A DNA stretch of 43,540 bases, from positions 1 to 43,540 of the forward strand of contig JAGLEV010000005.1 in the NCBI GenBank assembly GCA_023144895.1. Reading direction: 5' to 3'. Below the pieces are notes generated by a model. That model was not told where the DNA came from, made no database searches, and worked only from the letters and a program-made list of their open reading frames with translations. Below, in pieces: positions 1-8,577 of this stretch (positions within the stretch are counted from its first letter, which is position 1; each line of letters begins with the position of its first letter). Origin of the DNA: Thiotrichaceae bacterium. Its GTDB lineage: Bacteria; Pseudomonadota; Gammaproteobacteria; Thiotrichales; Thiotrichaceae. The position numbers and the translations under genes are program-made.

Positions 1-1
1 T

Positions 2-211
2 TTAGTTGCTTTACGTACTAAAAAAGGGGTTCATAAACTTATACCTGGTCTCACGGGTTGGGCACAAGTCAACGGTCGAGATGAATTACCAATACCACAG
101 AAAGTTGAGCTAGATTTTGAATATTTACAAAAACAATCTTTCTTTTTTGACTTGAAAATCATTTGGCTAACTTTTCTAAAGGTTGCGAAGCATGATGGGG
201 TTTCTCATTAA
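2..211 (+). CDS. C-terminal part of a bacterial sugar transferase (exopolysaccharide priming glycosyltransferase), cut by the window edge
   Basis: Open from the window edge to TAA at 209-211, giving 69 residues. It contains LIPGLTGWAQVNGRDE, the signature near the end of the bacterial sugar transferase family (PF02397; WcaJ, WbaP and PglC type). These membrane enzymes move a sugar phosphate from a nucleotide sugar onto undecaprenyl phosphate to start a polysaccharide or glycan repeat unit. The C-terminal FFFDLKIIWLTFLKV segment is also typical. The N-terminal half lies outside the window, so substrate and exact subfamily cannot be judged. A polysaccharide locus probably extends to the left. 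Confidence 0.85.
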   Translation, partial: LVALRTKKGVHKLIPGLTGWAQVNGRDELPIPQKVELDFEYLQKQSFFFDLKIIWLTFLKVAKHDGVSH

Positions 212-320
212 CTACCAATGCTCTTATGTTATTATATTGGTTCTGAAATTAAAGTGGGATAAATTATGGAATGGGCAAAAATTGTAGACAACCCACTATT
301 ATAAAATTTACTGGTAGTGA

Positions 321-698
321 TTATGTTTTGACTGCTATTGATATATTATAGTTATCAACAAATAGTTTGGTTACCCTGTGATACCAAACTACTTTTTTAG
401 AAAAAGATAATGTTTTTCGTACATAGTGTGAAATTCTTCGGCATAAGGTGTTATTTCAGCGCTCAATCTGAGCCGTCTCTCCCGTCTCCTTTCCTATACT
501 TTGATGTGTTTTAACATCAAATACTTTTTCATAAGTACTCCAAAAGTCACTCTATGTATGGGAATACTTGTAAGGTTCAGGGATTTTGTTCCACAGTTTA
601 CGACCACTCTTTTCCCCTCCCCTTTTGGTGACAAAGGCAACAACTTGTCGATTTCTATGACAAAGTACAACCCAAGCCCACGGCTTAGGTAAACATCA
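321..698 (-). pseudogene. Decayed IS1-family transposase fragment (InsB-like)
   Basis: Read on the minus strand from about 698 down to TAA at 321-323, the translation follows IS1 InsB: WAWVVLCHRNRQVVAFV, LWNKIPEPYKYSHT, SDFW, GKETGETAQIER, NNTL and VRKTLSFSKK. The frame is broken by TGA at 696-698, TAG at 552-554 and TGA at 456-458. The second catalytic Asp (SDFW) and the Glu region survive, but the N-terminal part with InsA and the first Asp is missing. It is therefore an inactive remnant. I did not find terminal inverted repeats or a target duplication, so the element's limits are unknown. Confidence 0.8.
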
Positions 699-729
699 AC
701 AGAGCCTAGTCTTATTGCAATAGAAATTT

Positions 730-776
730 GTAGGTTAGACTTCAGTTACTACTGATCAAACTAAAGTCTGACCTAC
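730..776. repeat. Imperfect 18-bp inverted repeat (terminator or small palindromic repeat)
   Basis: The arms at 730-747 and 759-776 (GTAGGTTAGACTTCAGTT and its near reverse complement, two mismatches) flank an 11-nt loop. It sits 18 bp beyond the stop of the minus-strand CDF transporter gene, between that gene and the IS1 remnant. It could end the minus-strand transcript, but no clear U-tract follows. It could also be a dispersed palindromic repeat. Confidence 0.5.
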
Positions 777-793
777 ATTAAGATTACTAAAGC

Positions 794-1753
794 CTAGGTT
801 GATTTAGGTTCATTACTATTATCTGCCTCTAAAGTCTTACGATAATGAGCTATTGATTCTGCTTCAATAAATATCTTTTTCACCATAGGAAATTTTTTCT
901 TAATATTCAATTCTAAGGTAGCAATTGTCTTTTCTACTTGCTCAAAACTAATACCTGAAGCAAAATCTGCACTAATATTAACCAATATAAACTCAGGGCC
1001 CATATGCATGGTAAGCGCTTCATTTAGGTGCTCAATTTCATCCATGTCATTAATTAGGTTATTGATCCCTTCACGAATAGGTTGATTGGCACTTTCACCA
1101 ATTAATAAGCTTTTTGTTTCAATAGCCATCCATAGTGCTGTACCCGCTAGTATAAAGGCGATAATAACGGATGCGATACCATCAAAAATAAAGTTTCCAG
1201 TCACTTGTGCTAAGACAACACCGAGGAAGGCAACGATTAAGCCTAGCATTGCTGCGCTGTCTTCAAAAACAACAACAAAGAGTGATGGATCTTTGCCTTT
1301 TTGCACCGCTTCTATATAGCCCAGAGGTCCTTTAGCCGCTTTAAACTCACGGACAGCATAGAATAATGCGGCTCCTTCAAAGAGCATTGCTAAACCCAAT
1401 ACAATATAATTAATCATTGGATTAGAAATGGCATTGGGATGAAATATATGATGAATACCCTCATATAAAGAGATACCCGCACCTAGAGCGAACACCATAA
1501 TGGCAACAATAAAACTCCAAAAATAGATTTCTTTACCATGTCCATAGGGAAAGTCTTCATCTGCGGGTTTTTGGGACTGTTTAATGCCATGGAGTAGGAG
1601 CATTTGATTCCCTGTATCAACCAAGGAATGGATGCCCTCTGACAGCATAGCGGAGCTTCCCGTCATTGAGGCTGCGATAAACTTAGTCACAGCAATGAGT
1701 GAGTTACCGACTAATGCGGCATAGATGACTTTTTTTGATGAAGATGTAGACAT
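794..1753 (-). CDS. Cation diffusion facilitator (CDF) family transporter, SLC30A9-like
   Basis: A 319-aa inner-membrane CDF transporter, probably exporting a divalent metal such as Zn2+ or Mn2+ in exchange for protons. Several transmembrane helices are visible. SEGIHSLVDTGNQ in the second helix carries the His/Asp metal-site residues. Helix V reads FEDSAAMLG, with Glu-Asp where classical zinc CDFs have HxxxD; this is typical of the SLC30A9-like branch. A soluble C-terminal domain follows. The start ATG is followed by a Ser/Lys-rich N-terminus. It is the last gene of a minus-strand run with the TatD gene and the small membrane-anchored protein. The substrate cannot be set from sequence. Confidence 0.85.
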   Translation of the reverse strand: MSTSSSKKVIYAALVGNSLIAVTKFIAASMTGSSAMLSEGIHSLVDTGNQMLLLHGIKQSQKPADEDFPYGHGKEIYFWSFIVAIMVFALGAGISLYEGIHHIFHPNAISNPMINYIVLGLAMLFEGAALFYAVREFKAAKGPLGYIEAVQKGKDPSLFVVVFEDSAAMLGLIVAFLGVVLAQVTGNFIFDGIASVIIAFILAGTALWMAIETKSLLIGESANQPIREGINNLINDMDEIEHLNEALTMHMGPEFILVNISADFASGISFEQVEKTIATLELNIKKKFPMVKKIFIEAESIAHYRKTLEADNSNEPKST

Positions 1754-1764
1754 AAAATTATTTT

Positions 1765-2232
1765 TTATTGAATGACAAGGACAGCTCGTTGTGTCTTTTC
1801 ATTGTAAATTAAGCTGAGTATTTTCTTTTTATGGTGACCAGTAAACCATGTTTTACGTTGCAATGCATCGGGTTTCCACCACGGTATTGTTGTATCAATA
1901 AAGACTTTCTGCATAGCGCTTGCTGTGAGTTCTTTTTGCTTTAACTGGCGTTTAGTAATGAAAGCTCTAACCACATCAGGCGGTGTACTAAAAGAGAAGC
2001 GTGCAATAACGCGGTCTTTCCTTATTTGACGTATGCCTTTGGCATCAACAAAAAGGGTTTTAGGGGCATCGAACCATTCTGCTAAAGCGGATTGAATCGC
2101 ACCTTCCTTACCTCTAATGGTGCTTGAAGCATCATCTTTAAAAATTATTGAGCCAATAATGGGAGTTAGCGCTAATACAAAGCCAAGTAATATGACTATT
2201 ATCATAACGCCTTGTGTTACTTTTTTCATCAT
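1765..2232 (-). CDS. Small membrane-anchored protein of unknown function
   Basis: A 155-aa protein with one N-terminal transmembrane segment (about residues 8-28, rich in Ile/Val/Leu) and a soluble, basic remainder that probably faces the periplasm. I do not recognise a family. Its ATG overlaps the stop of the upstream TatD-family gene in an ATGA arrangement, so the two are probably translationally coupled. The CDF transporter starts 11 bp downstream of its stop. The conserved-looking WWKPDALQRKTWF stretch near the C-terminus would be useful for a profile search. Confidence 0.7.
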   Translation of the reverse strand: MMKKVTQGVMIIVILLGFVLALTPIIGSIIFKDDASSTIRGKEGAIQSALAEWFDAPKTLFVDAKGIRQIRKDRVIARFSFSTPPDVVRAFITKRQLKQKELTASAMQKVFIDTTIPWWKPDALQRKTWFTGHHKKKILSLIYNEKTQRAVLVIQ

Positions 2233-2999
2233 AATGAAAAGACTTCCTTTATATTTGCTGTCGTCTGAGTGGCAACCTCTTCAATACTAAGTTTTTTAAG
2301 TTCAGCCATTATTGTTAAGCTGTCGATTATATAGGCAGGTTGGTTGCGTTCACCATAATGTGGCTGAGGCACTTGGTCAGGTGCATCACTTTCTAATACC
2401 AATTTTTCTAACGGTAGTTTGCTGACTAAATGTCGCAATTTTGTTGCTCGAGAATAAGTCATTGGTCCACCAAACCCTAGTAAAAATCCTGCTTTAATAC
2501 AATATTCTGCTTGTTGTAAGCTACCAGAATAAGAGTGAATAATACCATTCAATCCACCATATTTTCGTATCATTTTCAGAACAATATCAATCGATTTTCT
2601 GGCATGGATGATAACAGGTAATTGAAATTCTTTGGCTAATTTTAATTGTTGATCAAAATATTCTATTTGTAAGTTGATTTCACTTTGACTTTGCCCTGAT
2701 GGATAGAAGTCTAAACCACATTCACCAACAGCAATCGCATTTCCTTGAAAGAGCTTTTGATGCAATAGGGTAATGTGTTCAGGTTGGTGTTGTCGCATGA
2801 ATAGGGGGTGTAAGCCGTAAGCTAGGGCGCTGATAGGGTGCTTGGATTGTGTCTCTTCCATACGTTGCCAGTATTGTTGGCTTATAGCAGGAATGATAAT
2901 TCGTGAGATATTGTTGTGCTGTGCTTGTTTGATGACAGCAGATCTATCTTGATCGAAGATAGGGAAGTCTAGGTGACAGTGAGAATCTATTAAGGTCAT
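2229..2999 (-). CDS. TatD family metal-dependent hydrolase (YjjV-like)
   Basis: A 256-aa TIM-barrel metallohydrolase of the TatD DNase family. All the metal-binding motifs are present in order: DSHCHLD (HxH) near residue 6, GECGLD with the bridging Glu, IIHAR, GIIHSYSG and LESDAP. Characterised members are Mg2+-dependent 3'-5' DNA exonucleases. Length and motif spacing fit the YjjV/TatD group. It starts a small minus-strand set with the membrane-anchored protein (4-nt overlap) and the CDF transporter. The LemA gene ends 56 bp upstream and may belong to the same transcript. Confidence 0.9.
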   Translation of the reverse strand: MTLIDSHCHLDFPIFDQDRSAVIKQAQHNNISRIIIPAISQQYWQRMEETQSKHPISALAYGLHPLFMRQHQPEHITLLHQKLFQGNAIAVGECGLDFYPSGQSQSEINLQIEYFDQQLKLAKEFQLPVIIHARKSIDIVLKMIRKYGGLNGIIHSYSGSLQQAEYCIKAGFLLGFGGPMTYSRATKLRHLVSKLPLEKLVLESDAPDQVPQPHYGERNQPAYIIDSLTIMAELKKLSIEEVATQTTANIKEVFSL

Positions 3000-3055
3000 A
3001 ATAATAATACTTTCTAAAGATAGGGCGAGAAGCTGAATAGCGAGCCAAGAGAATA

Positions 3056-3640
3056 TTATTTAATACTATCGGTAATTGCTGGAGGTTCTGTTGCTGATTC
3101 ATTAGCAATAGCAAAGTTAGGTTTAGTATCATAATCAAAGAGTTTTCCAGGGAAACGCTGTACTGTGAGGTTATAGTCTCGCACCCTATCAATATAACGC
3201 TTTTTTGCTACCGTAATACGGTTCTCAGCCTGTTCTAACTGTGCTTGCAGTGCCAAGAAATTAGCATTAGATTTAAACTTAGGATCACGTTCAACCGTTA
3301 CAAATAAATGATTCAAAACAGAACCTAATTGCCCTTGTGCTTGGGTAAATTGTTGGAATATTTCAGGGTTATTCAATGTTTCTGTGGAGACTTGTATTTT
3401 AGCAACTTTAGTGTGTGCTTCTATGACTGAGGTTAATACATCGTTCTCATCTTGAGAAAAACTTTTCACTGTACTCACAACATGAGTAATAAGATCTGCA
3501 CGGCTCTGAAATTGAGCAATGACCTCTGACCATGCCACTGTAATATTTTCATCATTTGTTTGAATGCGGTTATAAAGACTGACAGCAACAAAAATAGCAA
3601 AAACAATGGTAGCAAAAATAAGACTCGTTAGTCTTTTCAT
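3056..3640 (-). CDS. lemA: LemA family protein
   Basis: A 194-aa protein with an N-terminal membrane anchor (about residues 5-24), followed by a predominantly helical soluble domain. It shows LemA hallmarks: YNRIQTNDENITVAWSEV, then RADLITHVVSTVKSFSQDE. The C-terminus matches the usual family end (RDYNLTVQRFPG). The cellular role of LemA proteins is poorly defined. In many genomes a TPM-domain (YgcG-like) gene is adjacent, but none is seen here. The protein carries an extra polar, Thr/Pro-containing tail of about 25 residues. Confidence 0.9.
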   Translation of the reverse strand: MKRLTSLIFATIVFAIFVAVSLYNRIQTNDENITVAWSEVIAQFQSRADLITHVVSTVKSFSQDENDVLTSVIEAHTKVAKIQVSTETLNNPEIFQQFTQAQGQLGSVLNHLFVTVERDPKFKSNANFLALQAQLEQAENRITVAKKRYIDRVRDYNLTVQRFPGKLFDYDTKPNFAIANESATEPPAITDSIK

Positions 3641-3936
3641 GGCGATCCTTTAGTCAATTTTAGCAGTGAGAATTTTGCCTGAGAGCATAAAATTTGATGA
3701 AAAAGACAGTTTACTGGTGTCAATGAGTATATTCTAGTAGAAATTTAGCTTAGTGCGTAACATCAGTTAAAATATTGATAAGTACCTAAAAGTTGCTATA
3801 AACGTCCGAGTGATGTTTGTAGCAGAAGAGTGACAAACCGATTACTTTCACATTCTCATCGATAGTCTCCGCCCGATACACCACTAATGATCAACCTCTA
3901 CTTTTGGGCATATTTCTAATCAAATCAGCAAACTCA

Positions 3937-5064
3937 TCAGGAAGTCTTTCTTGTCGAGACTAAATGATTATCCCAGCGATAATCTGTAAATAAATGAATA
4001 AGATCATCATTTGATTTTTGCCGTTGATAATGATGAATTTCCCCCATACCACTACTTAAGTAAAAGCTATTGTCATCATGACCCATTGCAATCCCGCAGC
4101 CATCATTCAGTCTTTGAGAAGATAAATATTTACCCTGATCACTCCAAAAGCTAATCAAGTTTCCTCTTGGTGATGACACAGCAAATGACTTGCCTGATTG
4201 ATCAACACAAACACTGCCACAATAATTTTTCATCTGATCAAGTAAAGGCTTAGGGGTATCCACTAATTGTAATGTTGATTGCCCTTGCTGATGAAAGCCA
4301 ACTAATGGCAAACGATGCTGACGTACACCTTGGTATTGCATCGCAAAGCAAACAGTATCCTCTGAGTTAATATCAAAATGACGAATACTTAGCTGATGAT
4401 ACTTTTTTGCTAATTGGTAATCTGCAATAACTTTGCCATCACCTGCATTTAAATAGGTTAAAGCAGGGGTCATACGATCTAAATTAAGCTTAGAACGACC
4501 AGAATCAGGATGAGTTAAAATACCACCATTGGCAACGACTAAGGTTTTACCATGACTTAGCAACCCAATCTCATGGGGGCCGATACCATTGGATGAAAAT
4601 TCATTGATTTTTTGGTAACCATTCTTTGCATCTAAAACCTGAATAACCCCCTGTCCTTTATCAATATCATTGGCTGTGAGGTAAAGTATTTTACCATTCA
4701 GCGAAAAAACGCCATGACCGCACAGTGGACGGTTTTCCTCTGTTTTAATACGCTGGATTACTTGCCCTGTTTGAGCATCTAAGACAAATAAAAAATAACC
4801 TGGACGACGAGAAAAAACAATCACCTGATTCTCATTAGGGCGCACTAATAGAGCATGAGCACGAGCAGGTAATGGTGTTTTAAATATCAATCGACCTTGC
4901 TCAGAAACAGCCATAGCAAAATAGTTTCCCTGTTTATCTATTGCCGCACTATAAAGAATCATGGGTATTTCAGCTTTTGATTTCATTGCCAGACTTGTGA
5001 GCGGGCTAAGCAATACAGTCATTCCAAAAGTCATTTTGATAAAATCTCGACGCGATAATGACAT
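3937..5064 (-). CDS. DUF1513 domain protein of the imelysin iron locus
   Basis: A 375-aa exported protein. SRRDFIKMTFG resembles a Tat signal (SRRxFxK), so export may be of a folded protein. The remainder looks like a beta-propeller with repeated blades and motifs such as RPGYFLFVLDAQTG. DUF1513 genes usually close the imelysin / di-haem oxidoreductase / imelysin cluster, as here. I chose the ATG at 5062-5064 because GGAG lies 9 nt upstream. An ATG five codons earlier (5079) would overlap the previous gene and has no good ribosome site. Its molecular role in iron uptake is not established. Confidence 0.85.
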   Translation of the reverse strand: MSLSRRDFIKMTFGMTVLLSPLTSLAMKSKAEIPMILYSAAIDKQGNYFAMAVSEQGRLIFKTPLPARAHALLVRPNENQVIVFSRRPGYFLFVLDAQTGQVIQRIKTEENRPLCGHGVFSLNGKILYLTANDIDKGQGVIQVLDAKNGYQKINEFSSNGIGPHEIGLLSHGKTLVVANGGILTHPDSGRSKLNLDRMTPALTYLNAGDGKVIADYQLAKKYHQLSIRHFDINSEDTVCFAMQYQGVRQHRLPLVGFHQQGQSTLQLVDTPKPLLDQMKNYCGSVCVDQSGKSFAVSSPRGNLISFWSDQGKYLSSQRLNDGCGIAMGHDDNSFYLSSGMGEIHHYQRQKSNDDLIHLFTDYRWDNHLVSTRKTS

Positions 5065-5068
5065 GAGC

Positions 5069-6118
5069 TTAGTCTCCATCTAGGCTATTGAAACCTAATG
5101 GAATATCAATGGCGATAGGTAAATCACTATTAATCGTCATTTTTAACGCTGTAATCGATTGAATCCATTGCTGTAATTTTTCTAAATGATCTTTATGTGC
5201 AACAGCTAAAGGCAAGGCTAATGCTTTACCTTCTTTTATTGCCTTATCAAATAATTCTTGCTGCTTTTTTAATAACTTTTTATCACTAATATAGGAAGAA
5301 AAACCAATATTATAGAGTCTTTTTGATGCGGTAATATTAAGTAAAATATTGTGTAATGAACGTTGACTACGCCATGATTCTGCTCGTGTTAAACGAAAGT
5401 GATTATGACCTAAAGGGCGTTTGAATTTCTGCGTTAATACTACTTGTAACTGAGTATTTAAGTCATTTAAAAACTGTGCTGTTACTGCTTTATGTGTTTC
5501 AAATTGCTTATTATCTTTACTCGGCTGACTCAACGTTTTACGATAATCTTCTTGCCATGCTTTTAATAATTCATGGGATATTGTCTGTATATTTTGACTG
5601 ATTGTTTCAACTAAATGACACGTAAAGTTAGCCTTCTCTTCTGTTTTGAAATCATTAAGGTTTACCTCTTCAGAAAAAATAATTCGCTCCATTGCCGATA
5701 AGCCTTGTATTGCTGTACTGGCTTTAGCAAATTTCTCTGCTTTTAAACTCTCAGGATTTGCTTCTTTTTGTAATTTACGCAAATGCTTAGATGCAGCATT
5801 GCTGCGATCAGGCCACATTTCTAAACGATAAAAACGCATCTCTTGCATTGCTGGACCAGAACGTAAAATCTGTGCAATTTGCCAAGCATCCATACTGAGG
5901 TGAAAACTCTTTTTTAAGTGATCAAAATGCTTTTCATCAATATTCTCACAGAAATCTTTACTACTTTTAACCAGTTGCTCACTCGTTTGCAGTAAAGTTT
6001 CATAAGTAGGAACAGCAAACTTATTGATTATCGCCTTATTGGCTTGTGACCAATCTGATTCAGCCGATGAAATTGTGCTCAAGCTCAACAGAATAATGCT
6101 AAGAAGTAATTTATTCAT
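5069..6118 (-). CDS. Imelysin family protein (second copy)
   Basis: A 349-aa protein with a signal peptide (cut near SSAES, residue 19) and an all-helical imelysin fold (peptidase_M75). Imelysins are periplasmic or outer-membrane-associated proteins of iron uptake; the proposed metal site is GxHxxE. In this copy the site reads GLSAMERIIF, so the His is replaced by Ser, while the imelysin at 8578-9855 keeps it. Its ATG directly abuts the stop of the di-haem oxidoreductase gene, which suggests coupled translation. It is probably an accessory paralogue rather than a duplicate with the same activity. Confidence 0.85.
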   Translation of the reverse strand: MNKLLLSIILLSLSTISSAESDWSQANKAIINKFAVPTYETLLQTSEQLVKSSKDFCENIDEKHFDHLKKSFHLSMDAWQIAQILRSGPAMQEMRFYRLEMWPDRSNAASKHLRKLQKEANPESLKAEKFAKASTAIQGLSAMERIIFSEEVNLNDFKTEEKANFTCHLVETISQNIQTISHELLKAWQEDYRKTLSQPSKDNKQFETHKAVTAQFLNDLNTQLQVVLTQKFKRPLGHNHFRLTRAESWRSQRSLHNILLNITASKRLYNIGFSSYISDKKLLKKQQELFDKAIKEGKALALPLAVAHKDHLEKLQQWIQSITALKMTINSDLPIAIDIPLGFNSLDGD

Positions 6119-7444
6119 TTATAAAGTCCCCAAAAATTCAAGTAAATGTTGCCGATCTTTTTTAGCAAGATGAATATAAAAGTCACGTGCTTTTTTTGCC
6201 TCACCGCCATGCCATAAAATAGCCTGCTGTAAAGTTCTAGCACGCCCATCATGTAAATAATAGTGATGTCTATTGATAGCATCAGTATGACCGATACCCC
6301 ATAAAGGGGTTGTGCGCCACTCTTGTCCATTAGCTTCACCTTCAGGACGGTGATCTGCTAGCCCTTCACCCATATCATGCAAAAGTAGATCACTATAAGG
6401 TGAAATGACTTCTTTATCTAGTTTATAGCTTGGACGATGGCAAGCATGACAGCCTGCTTGGATAAAATATTTTTGTCCTATGAGAGCAGGGGGGGTTAAA
6501 GGTTTAGGTTTTGCTAAGGTGAGATGACTCACATAATAAAGTACAGCATCACTCGCTATTTTAGGAACTTCTAAATGTTGCTGAGAAGCATCGTCGCCAT
6601 GAGGAGCGTTGATACAATTGGCTTGTGTTGGCATACAGTCACCCCATGGTCTAGGAAATAGTGGAGTAGAAAGTCCAATATCACCCGCAAAAGCACTTTG
6701 ATTTTGTTCATCCAAAGTGGCTATACCTGCTTTATAACCAAAGCGCCCTAGCATGACCTTTTTAAACTCTCGACTCCAAACTTGATTGGCTTTGCCCGAA
6801 ATACCATCATTATTTTTATCTTCTGGATCACTATATTGCAAAATATCTTCTGCTTTTATCTTTGCTAATAAACCCATCCCCACCAAAGCAGGAGCAAGTC
6901 GTGGTGATAATAAAGTGTCAGGGTGTAGCTTTCCGTATTGTAAGTGATTAAGCTGATATTTTGGCTTTTTTAATACCACGACTTCATTATCCGATAAATT
7001 AATGACAACATCGCTATAACGAATGTGTAAATCCCCTTCTGCATCCAATCCTGTCACAGCAAAGGTCTGAAACTGTGTACCATAATTTGGTTCAGCAATA
7101 ACCGTTTTTTTATGTTGTTTTAGTGCTTCTTTGTCGGCTTTATTTTGGGGGGGGATGGATAGGCGCATGAAGAGAGAGATAGCAGGTTGATCTTTTTTTG
7201 GAACCTGACCACGTCCTGCATTGATATGACATTGAAAACAAGAGCGTGCATTATATAAAGGACCTAGCCCATCAGAAGCCTTGGTTGTACTAGGGGCTGC
7301 TATCCAGAGTTTTTTAAACAGGCTACGACCGACAGCAAAATTGATTGACTTATCAGAGGAGTGATGAGTTAACACATCAGCAAGACTATTGCTAATAATA
7401 AGCAATAGACTCAGTAATGTTAGCAATAAATACTGCATTTTCAT
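6119..7444 (-). CDS. Di-haem oxidoreductase (DUF1111, CxxCH cytochrome c-type)
   Basis: About 441 aa, exported (hydrophobic signal MQYLLLTLLSLLL). Two covalent haem-binding motifs are visible: CFQCH near residue 69 and CHACH in the C-terminal third. This is the layout of the DUF1111 family, called di-haem oxidoreductase or thiol oxidoreductase and related to MauG and cytochrome c peroxidase. The family typically sits between two imelysin genes, as here, and may handle redox steps of iron release in the periplasm. The frame is open upstream to TTG at 7480, but the ATG at 7442-7444 precedes the signal peptide directly and is the better start. Confidence 0.88.
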   Translation of the reverse strand: MKMQYLLLTLLSLLLIISNSLADVLTHHSSDKSINFAVGRSLFKKLWIAAPSTTKASDGLGPLYNARSCFQCHINAGRGQVPKKDQPAISLFMRLSIPPQNKADKEALKQHKKTVIAEPNYGTQFQTFAVTGLDAEGDLHIRYSDVVINLSDNEVVVLKKPKYQLNHLQYGKLHPDTLLSPRLAPALVGMGLLAKIKAEDILQYSDPEDKNNDGISGKANQVWSREFKKVMLGRFGYKAGIATLDEQNQSAFAGDIGLSTPLFPRPWGDCMPTQANCINAPHGDDASQQHLEVPKIASDAVLYYVSHLTLAKPKPLTPPALIGQKYFIQAGCHACHRPSYKLDKEVISPYSDLLLHDMGEGLADHRPEGEANGQEWRTTPLWGIGHTDAINRHHYYLHDGRARTLQQAILWHGGEAKKARDFYIHLAKKDRQHLLEFLGTL

Positions 7445-7513
7445 TCGATATAAATAAACCCTGTGAGCTAATCTTAGCAAAGAATGATAGAGTAAAAAGC
7501 TAAGGTTAAATCA

Positions 7514-8422
7514 TTAAAATTCATAGGATAATTGCAATGTGCTGACCGTGTCTTTAGCACCACCATAAGCGGCTGTTTTCATTACTTCAGCAGCAAATCC
7601 AACTTGCCCATAAATAGGTCGACTATAAGCAATGCCTAAGGATTTTTCTACTAGATCAGTAGCGGCACCATCAGCATCTTTCGTTTTTTGTAGAGCCAAA
7701 GCCAGTGTACGGTCTGCACCCAAATCAAAGCCTAATTCTAAATTAGTAGCACTTGGCTTATCATTATCACTCGTTGTAGCAACTTTAAGATGTTCAGCAA
7801 TGAGCGTGGTACGACCTATTGATTTTTTTGCATGAATAGCAAAACCTTTGGCAGAATGCGTCGCATCTGATTTCTCATTAACATCAGAAATAAGGCTAAT
7901 ACCTGTCGCAAAAGATTTATTTTCATAGCCAAAGCTCAGACCATAATCATCCACCTTACCCGTACCATCCTCCTCATCTCTAAATATATAAAGATGCGTA
8001 CTAAAAGCCCCTGAAGAGAAAGCTAGATCAATGGCTTCTTCTTGTGTTTCACCTAATTCTAGAGTGAGTGGATCGGAGACCATATTGGATTCAAACTGAC
8101 CAAAGGGAACATACAAACGACCGATATTAATTGCTGCTTGTTTTGTGGGGTGTAGTGTAATCGTTGCTGTATCTACGGCAATATTATCGTTATTCTCACC
8201 TTGCTCATATAAAAACAATACAGCGGCTTCTGCTCTTTCATTAAGAGAATGGGCAATGCCTAGTTCAAATGTAGCAAGAGAAATATCGCTATCATCTGAT
8301 CCAAAACCAGCCTCAACTTCAATAACACCACTAATTTTTGGTAATGTTGAGGGCTCATCTGCAAAAGCAGGTAGTGTTAAAATGCTTAATGCCAATGCAC
8401 TAATATAAGAGTGAAATTTCAT
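7514..8422 (-). CDS. LbtU family siderophore porin
   Basis: A 302-aa outer-membrane beta-barrel protein: signal peptide ending LPAFA, alternating amphipathic strands and a C-terminal aromatic end (LQLSYEF) typical of outer-membrane insertion. It matches the LbtU family. Legionella LbtU imports a siderophore without TonB. AAGGATT lies 8 nt before the ATG. The gene sits between the two imelysin modules, which supports a role in bringing iron through the outer membrane. The siderophore used is unknown, and no siderophore synthesis gene is visible. Confidence 0.8.
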   Translation of the reverse strand: MKFHSYISALALSILTLPAFADEPSTLPKISGVIEVEAGFGSDDSDISLATFELGIAHSLNERAEAAVLFLYEQGENNDNIAVDTATITLHPTKQAAINIGRLYVPFGQFESNMVSDPLTLELGETQEEAIDLAFSSGAFSTHLYIFRDEEDGTGKVDDYGLSFGYENKSFATGISLISDVNEKSDATHSAKGFAIHAKKSIGRTTLIAEHLKVATTSDNDKPSATNLELGFDLGADRTLALALQKTKDADGAATDLVEKSLGIAYSRPIYGQVGFAAEVMKTAAYGGAKDTVSTLQLSYEF

Positions 8423-8463
8423 TTAGTAATCCTTAAATACAATAAAATATAAATAACAAAAAG

Positions 8464-8541
8464 GTCACAAACTAAGTTATTGCAGGAGCTTGAAGGTTTC
8501 TACATAATTCTTTATGAGGAGAATCAAACTCAGCTTGTGAC
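8464..8541 (-). terminator. Long-loop stem with U-rich tail between the imelysin and lbtU-like genes
   Basis: On the minus-strand RNA, GTCACAAGCTGAGT (8541-8528) can pair along all 14 positions, with two G-U pairs, with ACTTAGTTTGTGAC (8477-8464). A U-rich run (CTTTTTGTTATTT) follows. The loop is about 50 nt, longer than in a textbook terminator. It lies between genes of one likely operon, so it may set the relative expression of imelysin and the downstream genes. Confidence 0.5.
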
Positions 8542-8577
8542 AAAGGCTCTATCTGTTAATTTCCTTATAGGTATTAT

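Noticed and set aside
363-398. Inverted repeat TAGTTTGGT/ACCAAACTA followed by a T-run, like a terminator for the sugar transferase
   Set aside because: On the minus strand it encodes VWYHRVTKLF of the IS1 transposase remnant, so it is more simply explained as coding sequence, although it might still work as a terminator by chance.
2944-3192. Minus-strand open frame overlapping the tatD-like and lemA genes
   Set aside because: It is in another frame of two well-supported genes and has no family similarity.
3641-3936. Intergenic space after the DUF1513 gene, checked for a further insertion sequence remnant
   Set aside because: Translations of both strands gave no recognisable transposase or other family; nothing supported.
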